Source: a virus. From it: 34,280 nucleotides of DNA. Under the pieces are notes generated by a model. That model was not told where the DNA came from and did not search any database. It saw only the letters and a program-made list of their open reading frames with translations. Location: the IMG/VR virus record IMGVR_UViG_3300027513_000035, positions 1 through 34,280 of that record. The stretch is one strand, 5' to 3'. Below are positions 6,323-10,876 of this stretch, piece after piece (the stretch's first letter is position 1; every line of letters starts with the position of its first letter). A program made the translations under genes and the position numbers.

Positions 6323-7231
6323 TCAGGCGGCTTCGGCCGGCATCGGCAGCCGCTTGATTTCGAGATCGCGCCACGCAATCCACAGGTCGCGCACAAAGCG
6401 CTTCGCCATGAAGCGCCGCGCTTCGTTGTCGGCATGCTTCGGGCCGAGACCGCGCGCCAGGTTCCACGCCTTGCGCTCGCCGTAGACGGCACCGAACGTG
6501 CCCAGCGCATGCGCAGGCACGGCAACCGGCTTGCCGGTCTTCGCCGGCTGCTTGCCGTCCTCGTCCCGGTCGCCGCGCCACTGCGCGCGGAACATCGTGT
6601 CATCAAGAAAGGCCCACACCTCGGCGCGCCGGGCCGGGTTGTACCCGCGGCGCTTCCACTCCTCCGCGCGGTTCTCCCGCGACAGGTCGGGCGGCACGCG
6701 CCCCTGCCGGATGCCGTCCATGCAGGCGAGGCCCAGCCGCTTCCATAGCTTCGCCGGCCCGCTGTAGCTGGTGATGTCGCCTGCCTCGGCGACGATCACC
6801 GCAAGCCCAAGCTCGGCGACGCCGCGCACGGTCTTTACCCACGGCCAGATGTCGAGCTGCCGCGCGGTGACGGCCATCTGGCTTTCGATGTTGGCGCGCA
6901 GCCGGTCCCACTGCGCCCGTGCGACGTAGCTCGTCTCGATGATATTTACGACCTGGCTCGGGATGCGCGGATCGCTGGTCGGCCGCCCGGCCTTGGCGTT
7001 CGTCTCGACCGTCAACCGCAGCGCGCGGGCGACCTTAAAGATCTTCTTTCGCTCGGCTTCCGGCAGCCCGGTGTGATAGCCGAAGGATCGCGCGACCAGC
7101 GCCTCGATGGATCGGTCGCAGCGCGATTGCGAGCGGATGCAATGCCGCCGCAGGCTCTGCATCTCCATCAGCGCCGCGATGGGCGAGCCGGGTTCCGGTG
7201 CCGGCCGGATCGGAACGATTGCGGTTTTCAT
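6323..7231 (-). CDS. Protein with IS110-transposase C-terminal-like (Transposase_20) domain
   Basis: A 302-residue protein with a good ribosome binding site (AAAGGAA, 7 nt from ATG). Residues about 128-168 (WVKTVRGVAELGLAVIVAEAG followed by DITSYSGPAKLWKRLGL) match the helix-hairpin-helix part of the IS110/IS116/IS902 transposase C-terminal domain. The DEDD RuvC-like catalytic domain that real IS110 transposases have at their N-terminus is absent: residues 1-125 are helical, Arg-rich and unrelated by eye. No insertion-sequence ends are visible around it, and it sits inside the recombination/replication operon. I read it as a domesticated DNA-binding HhH protein, perhaps for branched DNA beside RusA, not as an active transposase. 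Confidence 0.6.
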   Translation of the reverse strand: MKTAIVPIRPAPEPGSPIAALMEMQSLRRHCIRSQSRCDRSIEALVARSFGYHTGLPEAERKKIFKVARALRLTVETNAKAGRPTSDPRIPSQVVNIIETSYVARAQWDRLRANIESQMAVTARQLDIWPWVKTVRGVAELGLAVIVAEAGDITSYSGPAKLWKRLGLACMDGIRQGRVPPDLSRENRAEEWKRRGYNPARRAEVWAFLDDTMFRAQWRGDRDEDGKQPAKTGKPVAVPAHALGTFGAVYGERKAWNLARGLGPKHADNEARRFMAKRFVRDLWIAWRDLEIKRLPMPAEAA

Positions 7232-7577
7232 TGCCGGTTCCTTTCAAGTCCGCGCCGCCGGCCTTGGGCCTGTACCGCGCCATGGTGAGTGGCTATTGAT
7301 GGGCTGGGCATAAGGCGGCGGCGCGGGTGGGGAGCGGCGCCCGGCGAGCCTGGGCGACCCATGGATGACCCGGTCGGATGGTGGGCAACTCCGGGCGCCG
7401 CAACTGGTCCCTCGCCCGCCTGAGTCATCTCCGGGTCGCAGAGAGCCATCCTTGGCTGACTGTCGGGGCTGGGCGAGGGATGAGGGAGCGGCGCCGCCGT
7501 GCCTGCGACGAGCGTGGATTTGCTTTCCCGAGGACTGAGCGAGGCGGCGCCGCAACTGGTTCCGGCCGGCGCGAATG
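7228..7577 (-). other. Region of uncertain coding, with a 15-bp direct repeat
   Basis: About 350 bp without a convincing gene. One minus-strand frame stays open through it and ends in an ATGA overlap with the IS110-like gene (7228-7231), but its product is Pro/Ser/Arg-rich and looks like a shadow; only its last residues (from the ATG of MPSPSIATHHG) might be a coupling peptide. The 15-mer GGCGCCGCAACTGGT occurs at 7394-7408 and again at 7546-7560. I see no promoter, terminator or RNA gene. Confidence 0.35.
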
Positions 7578-7795
7578 CTAGATCGCGCCTTGGTAGAGCT
7601 TGCCGCAAGCGGAGCTATCATCCCGGCCGGAAGAAAGAGCCGTGCCGTCATGCCAAACGACCGCAGTATCTGGAGAGCGGTGACATTCAGGGCAGGAGGG
7701 CACGGCGACTGGCTCTGGTTCGGCGCGAATGCCTTTCGGCAGCCAGGGGCAACGAAACTGTAATGGGCCATCGCGCCGGCCGGAATACGGGTCAC
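7578..7795 (-). pseudogene. Zinc-ribbon-like small gene, apparently frameshifted
   Basis: A GTG at 7795 overlaps the stop of the upstream gene as GTGA, the coupling expected for a real gene, and its frame begins MTRIPAGAMAHYSFVAPGCRKAF with a Cys-containing look, but then becomes unconvincing. In the next frame the same DNA reads FRCPWLPKGI ... SCPECHRSPDTAVVWHDG ... and stops at 7578 (TAG). That frame carries CPEC, a typical zinc-ribbon knuckle, but has no start codon. Either the gene is broken by an indel between the two frames, or one frame is misleading. If intact it would be a small zinc-binding protein of about 70 residues. Confidence 0.4.
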
Positions 7796-8460
7796 GCGAC
7801 TTCCTTGATGAGGTCGAGCCAGATGCGGTCGGCCTCGTCGGGCGTGATGAACTTACGCACCACGTCGGAGGCGCGGTCGCTCTTCGGGATACCGCTATCC
7901 ATCAAGCGGCTGGCGAAGCGCTGGAACATCGGCGCCTCGTCGTGCGAGTTGGCGAGGCCGTAATAGGTCAGGTCGCCGATGGGCACGCCGCGGTGATTTG
8001 TCAGCCAATCGAGATGAGACTTCTTGCCGCCGATGCTGATCAGCACGTCCTGCGCCGAGCGTGTGCTGCGCGGGCTGCGCGAGCGGGTATGCGATGGCGT
8101 CAGCCGGCGGCGGGCGCCGAGGTCTGAGACGGCCGAATGCCTAGGTCCAGCTCTGAGTGATCCCGCTACATCTGGGCTATCGGCCGTCTCATAGGGTTCC
8201 GAGGCCGTGCCTGCTGTTCCGGTGGACGATGCATGGCTCACTGTGGGCTGGGCCTCGGAATCTTGCTCGATCTGGTGCCGCGCCATGCCATAGAGCCGAC
8301 GCAGCAACGGCACGCGCACCGGCTCGAATAGATCCCAGACAAGGCGCGGGTCGTTGCGTTCGAGCAATTGCAGCTCGAACATCGCCAGCGCGTCTTCCTC
8401 GGAGCCGTCCGTCGTGGAGATCGCCGCCGACATCAGTTCGATAAAGACACTATCGGTCAT
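7792..8460 (-). CDS. Hypothetical early protein, 222 aa
   Basis: Starts at the ATG at 8460 with AGGAG 6 nt upstream. The N-terminal about 75 residues are acidic and helical (FIELMSAAISTTDGSEEDAL, RNDPRLVWDLFEPV). A central Ser/Arg/Thr-rich low-complexity linker spans about 80-150. The C-terminal about 75 residues (KKSHLDWLTNHRGVPIG, then ANSHDEAPMFQRFASRLMDSG, ending DEADRIWLDLIKEVA) look folded. No family recognised. It overlaps the 86-aa gene by 11 bp and ends in a GTGA overlap with the next frame. Confidence 0.6.
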   Translation of the reverse strand: MTDSVFIELMSAAISTTDGSEEDALAMFELQLLERNDPRLVWDLFEPVRVPLLRRLYGMARHQIEQDSEAQPTVSHASSTGTAGTASEPYETADSPDVAGSLRAGPRHSAVSDLGARRRLTPSHTRSRSPRSTRSAQDVLISIGGKKSHLDWLTNHRGVPIGDLTYYGLANSHDEAPMFQRFASRLMDSGIPKSDRASDVVRKFITPDEADRIWLDLIKEVA

Positions 8461-8710
8461 GGCTTGCTCCTGTGGGGTTCGAACTCTGGCCGATCTCGCG
8501 GATCGGCACGCCGGCCTGGCGCAGCGCATCGAGCGCGCGCTGGCGCAGCCGCGCCCTGGCGCGGGCCATCGCTTCGAGCGTCGCGGCCATCTGCGACGGC
8601 GGCTCGGGTTGCGGTGGGGGCCCGGCGATGGCGGCCATACGCTCGGCCTGGATCTCCCGCAGCCGTTCGGCGATGCCGGGCTGCTCGCACATCGGCAGCC
8701 GGCCGCTCAT
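8450..8710 (-). CDS. Hypothetical early protein, 86 aa
   Basis: An 86-residue, mostly helical, Arg/Ala-rich protein (GIAERLREIQAERMAAIAG, a Pro-rich turn, then MAATLEAMARARARLRQRAL). The ATG at 8710 overlaps the preceding stop as ATGA. The helices could form a coiled coil. No family recognised; position second to third in the early operon suggests an early regulatory or accessory role. Confidence 0.55.
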   Translation of the reverse strand: MSGRLPMCEQPGIAERLREIQAERMAAIAGPPPQPEPPSQMAATLEAMARARARLRQRALDALRQAGVPIREIGQSSNPTGASHDR

Positions 8711-8814
8711 GGCACGTTTCCGGCTGCGGGCAGCCCGAGCTTGGGGGCGAGCCGCCCGCGCCGGCCCTGGCCGACAGGGGACAAAAGCGACCAGGGGTTC
8801 ATGTCGCCGGTCAT
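8707..8814 (-). CDS. 35-aa early peptide
   Basis: A very short gene between the Cro-like gene and the 86-aa gene. Support comes from ATGA overlaps at both ends (8811-8814 and 8707-8710). The product is basic and Gly/Pro/Leu-rich (MTGDMNPWSLLSPVGQGRRG...), with no recognisable domain and no membrane segment. Real but functionally opaque. Confidence 0.5.
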   Translation of the reverse strand: MTGDMNPWSLLSPVGQGRRGRLAPKLGLPAAGNVP

Positions 8815-9020
8815 TCGGCGGCACACTTCAGAGCCGCACGCCGCGGCCCCGGCGGCTTGTCGAAGTCCGCCTCGTTGATCTCGCGCAGCCGGTCGGCTCG
8901 CAGCAAATCGAGGCGCCAAGCCCGCGGCACGCCACGAATGCGCCACTTGCGCAGGGCTTCGGCACCGACGCCGATCTCGGCACCGACACGTTCGATTGCA
9001 TCCCAGCTATCTGCGCGCAT
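8811..9020 (-). CDS. Cro-like small HTH regulator
   Basis: A 69-residue protein with a compact HTH: SWDAIERVGAEIGVGAEALR then KWRIRGVPRAWRLDLLRADR, the type seen in Cro-like proteins of alphaproteobacterial phages. It is the first gene of the leftward early operon and is divergent from the XRE repressor, the classic cro position. The probable promoter (-35 TTGACA at 9055-9050, -10 CATGAT at 9032-9027) would place the transcription start at or within a few bases of its ATG, and there is no ribosome binding site, so it is probably made from a leaderless mRNA. It would compete with the repressor for the 17-bp operators. Confidence 0.72.
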   Translation of the reverse strand: MRADSWDAIERVGAEIGVGAEALRKWRIRGVPRAWRLDLLRADRLREINEADFDKPPGPRRAALKCAAE

Positions 9021-9026
9021 GGTTAA

Positions 9027-9055
9027 ATCATGTGGACGATTTGTCCACCTGTCAA
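9027..9055 (-). promoter_or_regulatory. Leftward early promoter with an operator in the spacer
   Basis: On the minus strand, TTGACA (9055-9050) and CATGAT (9032-9027) are separated by 17 bp, and the palindromic operator GTGGAC-N5-GTCCAC (9048-9032) fills that spacer almost exactly. Repressor bound there would exclude RNA polymerase. A start near 9020 coincides with the ATG of the Cro-like gene. Confidence 0.65.
9032..9048. promoter_or_regulatory. Operator OL1 (17-bp palindrome)
   Basis: GTGGAC-GATTT-GTCCAC, a perfect 6-5-6 palindrome lying inside the leftward promoter. It is one of six sites sharing GYGGAC-N5-GTCCRC, all in 9032-9672. Size and symmetry suit a dimeric XRE or Cro protein. Confidence 0.7.
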
Positions 9056-9068
9056 CCGAGCTAAAGCG

Positions 9069-9085
9069 GTGGACGGAGCGTCTTG
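9069..9085. promoter_or_regulatory. Operator OL2 (imperfect)
   Basis: GTGGAC-GGAGC-GTCTTG: the left half matches the consensus fully and the right half in its first three bases. It is spaced 37 bp from OL1 and 23 bp from OL3, start to start, between the Cro-like and repressor genes. Confidence 0.5.
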
Positions 9086-9091
9086 TTGCAT

Positions 9092-9108
9092 GCGGACATA
9101 TTGTCCGC
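9092..9108. promoter_or_regulatory. Operator OL3 (17-bp palindrome)
   Basis: GCGGAC-ATATT-GTCCGC, a perfect palindrome with the same 6-5-6 geometry. It overlaps the -35 region of the repressor's own likely promoter, so occupancy would control repressor synthesis. Confidence 0.68.
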
Positions 9109-9129
9109 TGACACTATCGGTGCTATATA
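9101..9129 (+). promoter_or_regulatory. Probable promoter for the XRE repressor
   Basis: TTGTCC (9101-9106), 17 bp, then TATATA (9124-9129). The -10 is strong and the -35 weak, as is usual for a maintenance promoter that needs help. OL3 covers the -35. The transcript would have a leader of roughly 20 nt before the repressor ATG at 9155. Confidence 0.5.
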
Positions 9130-9154
9130 TCAGCCACCGAAGGGACGGCCCAAA

Positions 9155-9387
9155 ATGGCCTCCAGAGAGTCTCGACCGAATTTGGATATCTCGATGCGGA
9201 TTAAAGAACTGCGCGCGGAACTTGGCTGGTCGCAAAAAGTCCTCGCAGAAATGCTCGGCGTTCCGTTATCGAGATACCAAAATGGGAACAACGCGGTCGC
9301 ATTCCAGCCGAATATCTCCCGGTGTTTTCCAAGCTAACAAATCGAACGATAGAATTTATTCTGACTGGCGGACGCCTTTTACCCTGA
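9155..9387 (+). pseudogene. XRE-type phage repressor, frameshifted at an A run
   Basis: Begins at ATG 9155 (GAAGGGA upstream) with a good XRE domain: MRIKELRAELGWSQKVLAEMLGVPLSRYQ. Just after this, the frame runs into noise and stops at 9337. In the neighbouring frame the natural continuation is present: KWEQRGRIPAEYLPVF, then SKLTNRTIEFILTGGRLLP, stopping at 9387. The two join perfectly as ...SRYQ-KWEQ... if the AAAA run at 9279-9282 had one more A. Repaired, the product is about 77 residues, normal for a short XRE repressor. As written, the protein ends about 60 residues in, with a wrong C-terminus. Causes could be a true mutation (clear-plaque type), a sequencing indel or slippage. Its position, divergent from cro and next to the operators, marks it as the lysogeny repressor. 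Confidence 0.7.
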
Positions 9388-9541
9388 TGATTTCCGCTTG
9401 CAGCACCTGCGTCGCCGTCAATAACAGCGCTTCCCGAGCTTTTTTTGCGCCCTTTGAGCGGTTGTTAAGTGCCAGCGCTTGGCCGATCAGCACCTCGGCG
9501 TGCTCAATCTCGGTCATCATCGCATCCGCCTTTTCAAGCAT
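9356..9541 (-). CDS. 61-aa helical protein antisense to the repressor end
   Basis: Starts with GGAAGG 5 nt before its ATG. The product is two helices (MLEKADAMMTEIEHAEVLIG, then KKAREALLLTATQVLQAEII), probably a small coiled-coil protein. It lies between the two operator clusters, transcribed toward the repressor, and its 3' end overlaps the repaired repressor reading frame by 32 bp on the opposite strand. That overlap could let its transcript interfere with repressor expression. No family recognised. Confidence 0.55.
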   Translation of the reverse strand: MLEKADAMMTEIEHAEVLIGQALALNNRSKGAKKAREALLLTATQVLQAEIIRVKGVRQSE

Positions 9542-9574
9542 AGCGCCTTCCCTGTCAGCGTGGGGGGTTCACAC

Positions 9575-9591
9575 GCAGACCGTGTGTCCAC
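9575..9591. promoter_or_regulatory. Operator OR1 (one mismatch)
   Basis: GCAGAC-CGTGT-GTCCAC. Same 6-5-6 layout as the other operators with one base off the consensus in the left half. It lies about 35 bp upstream of the 61-aa gene on the minus strand and so could control it. Confidence 0.5.
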
Positions 9592-9625
9592 TGTCGGGTA
9601 ATGTTGGGTTCAGTTTGGCCCAAGT

Positions 9626-9642
9626 TAGGACCGGATGTCCAT
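9626..9642. promoter_or_regulatory. Operator OR2 (imperfect)
   Basis: TAGGAC-CGGAT-GTCCAT. The GGAC-N5-GTCC core is perfect and the outer bases diverge. It is 30 bp from OR3, start to start. Confidence 0.5.
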
Positions 9643-9649
9643 TGTGAAT

Positions 9650-9679
9650 TTGACAGTGGACGGTTTGTCCACCAATAAT
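9650..9679 (+). promoter_or_regulatory. Rightward promoter for the xis-int operon
   Basis: TTGACA (9650-9655) and AATAAT (9674-9679) are 18 bp apart; the 17-bp operator OR3 fills this spacer. This repeats the design of the leftward promoter (TTGACA followed at once by an operator). Transcription would start near 9686 and cover the genes from 9710 through integrase. Confidence 0.65.
9656..9672. promoter_or_regulatory. Operator OR3 (17-bp palindrome)
   Basis: GTGGAC-GGTTT-GTCCAC, a perfect palindrome identical to OL1 except in the spacer, placed exactly between the -35 and -10 of the rightward promoter. Confidence 0.7.
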
Positions 9680-9680
9680 G

Positions 9681-9701
9681 CTCCCGGCACCGAGCCGGGA
9701 G
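9681..9701 (+). promoter_or_regulatory. Hairpin covering the ribosome binding site of the 65-aa gene
   Basis: CTCCCGGC / GCCGGGAG, 8 bp with a 5-nt loop, lies 8 nt before the ATG at 9710 and its 3' arm contains the GGGAG ribosome binding site. A transcript from the promoter at 9650-9679 would start near 9686 and lack most of the 5' arm, leaving the site free; a read-through transcript from the repressor promoter would hide it. The fold is seen; the switch is inference. Confidence 0.45.
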
Positions 9702-9709
9702 AATCGCCT

Positions 9710-9907
9710 ATGTCGCGCGCCCCATCGAGATTCCGCCAACGCGACGTGACGGCGGCGGTGAAAGCCGTCGAAGCCAGCGGGCACCCGGTGCGCTATGTCC
9801 GCATCTCGCGCGATGGCGACATTGAGATCGAGATCGGCACGCCGGCTGAGTTGCCGTCGCCCGCGCCGATAAACCCGTGGGATGTTGTTCTAACTCGTCG
9901 TCAATAA
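9710..9907 (+). CDS. Small conserved protein of integrase-adjacent phage operons
   Basis: A 65-residue protein starting MSRAPSRFRQRDVTAAVKAV, then GHPVRYVRISRDGDIEIEIG. The pattern FRQxDVTxAxKAxxxxG followed by a short beta hairpin is a small family I know from alphaproteobacterial prophages and integrative elements, usually just upstream of integrase; function unknown, possibly excision or DNA binding. It ends NPWDVVLTRRQ, a terminus echoed by the next gene (NPWDVVLER), which marks a duplication. The frame extends upstream to 9635 but the ATG at 9710 has the ribosome binding site. Confidence 0.65.
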   Translation: MSRAPSRFRQRDVTAAVKAVEASGHPVRYVRISRDGDIEIEIGTPAELPSPAPINPWDVVLTRRQ

Positions 9908-9945
9908 GGAGAGCGCCGATGGCTGGCCCCACAGCCGGCATAGAC
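9871..9945 (+). repeat. Imperfect direct repeat, left copy, flanking the GIY-YIG gene
   Basis: About 70 bp beginning AAACCCGTGGGATGTTGTTC and running through AGGAG and ATGGCTGGCCCCACAGCCG. It matches 10308-10375 closely at its two ends (stop-proximal NPWDVVL codons and the start-proximal MA(G/A)PTA codons), with a few bases inserted in the middle. Confidence 0.65.
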
Positions 9946-10338
9946 CCGAAAGAGGAGCCTGTCATCTATGTGATCGGCTTTGATCATTATGTGAAAATCG
10001 GATTTTCCAGAAACGTTAGGCAGCGACGGCGGGCTTTACAAGACGGCTTACCTCGGGCGCTCGACACTTACCTGGTAATTCCTGGCGGGTCTTTCCGAAC
10101 CGAGAAAGAGCTGCACATCCGGTTCTCTCGTTACCGGCTGCGAGGCGAATGGTTCCTATTCGCCGGAGAACTAGCCGCTTGGATAGAGGAACAAGTTGGC
10201 ATTCTGTCGGATCGGCGCCGCAGGCGTCAGGCTGATAATCTGCCGGAGCACCGGCTAGAAGCGATCAAACGGCGCAACAAGAACGAATGGCTTGATGAGC
10301 GCCTGCCAAACCCATGGGACGTTGTCCTTGAACGATAG
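9919..10338 (+). CDS. GIY-YIG superfamily protein of the T5orf172/MUG113 type
   Basis: A 139-residue protein; ATG at 9919 with AAGGAG 8 nt upstream. The T5orf172/MUG113 fold is visible from residue about 16: IYVIGFDHYVKIGFSRNVRQR (the two short beta strands replacing GIY and YIG, then the catalytic-type Arg helix), later FRTEKELHIRFSRYRLRGEWF (the conserved Glu/His helix). Such proteins are probable nucleases and often travel as homing-like cassettes. Its beginning (MAGPTAGID) copies the next gene (MAAPTAEID) and its end (NPWDVVLER) copies the previous gene, and DNA repeats bracket it, so it looks inserted. It is visibly more AT-rich than the integrase that follows. Confidence 0.75.
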   Translation: MAGPTAGIDPKEEPVIYVIGFDHYVKIGFSRNVRQRRRALQDGLPRALDTYLVIPGGSFRTEKELHIRFSRYRLRGEWFLFAGELAAWIEEQVGILSDRRRRRQADNLPEHRLEAIKRRNKNEWLDERLPNPWDVVLER

Positions 10339-10375
10339 GAGACTACCGATGGCTGCCCCCACAGCCGAGATCGAC
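10308..10375 (+). repeat. Imperfect direct repeat, right copy, flanking the GIY-YIG gene
   Basis: Starts AAACCCATGGGACGTTGTCC and runs through AGGAG to ATGGCTGCCCCCACAGCCG; it is the partner of 9871-9945, 437 bp away. Together they show that the 5' end of the excisionase gene and the 3' end of the 65-aa gene were duplicated around the nuclease gene. Confidence 0.65.
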
Positions 10376-10876
10376 GCCGATATCTGGGAGCGCATCACCG
10401 CGCTCGCCGATGGCCGGCTGGTGATCCCGCAGACCGAGGTTTGCCGGGCGCTGGGCATCACCACCGACACGCTTAACGCCGAGATCGAGGCGGGCCGGCT
10501 GCGCTATGTGCTGGTCGGCAGCCGGAAGAAGTTCAAAGCCAGCGATCTGGCGCACTACCTCCAGCAACAGGAGCGCGGACCTTGCGGGGAAAATCACTCA
10601 TCGAGGAGCGACCAGGCCGAGACGGCTGGTACGAGAAATTTCAGGTCCGAGGTCGTCGATTTCGCGACCGCATTGCAGCAGGTTCCCGCGAGGAAGCCGA
10701 AGCCGTCGCCGCCGCCACCTACGCCGCGGCCAAGGCTGGTCGGGTTGCCACACGAGAGGGCGCGCCGCACCCGCGCCAGCGGCTCACGCTCGGGGAAGCC
10801 CTCGGGCAATACTGGAAAACCCGAGGGGCGCATGTCAGCAGCGCCGACGACATCCGGCGGCACAGCCAGACCCTGA
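10349..10876 (+). CDS. Excisionase-like helix-turn-helix protein
   Basis: ATG at 10349 with AGGAG 8 nt upstream. Residues about 20-80 form a MerR/excisionase-type HTH: GRLVIPQTEVCRALGITTDT, then AGRLRYVLVGSRKKFKASDL and AHYLQQQER. It precedes the integrase gene as expected for Xis, which bends attachment-site DNA and steers integrase toward excision. The frame runs on to 10876, overlapping integrase by 295 nt; the overlapping part is Pro/Arg/Ser-rich and looks like the shadow of the integrase frame, so the folded protein is probably only the first 80 residues, with an unstructured tail if translated. Confidence 0.7.
   Translation: MAAPTAEIDADIWERITALADGRLVIPQTEVCRALGITTDTLNAEIEAGRLRYVLVGSRKKFKASDLAHYLQQQERGPCGENHSSRSDQAETAGTRNFRSEVVDFATALQQVPARKPKPSPPPPTPRPRLVGLPHERARRTRASGSRSGKPSGNTGKPEGRMSAAPTTSGGTARP

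Noticed and set aside
6323-7231. An active IS110 insertion sequence
   Set aside because: The catalytic DEDD domain and element boundaries are missing and the gene is coupled within the phage operon.
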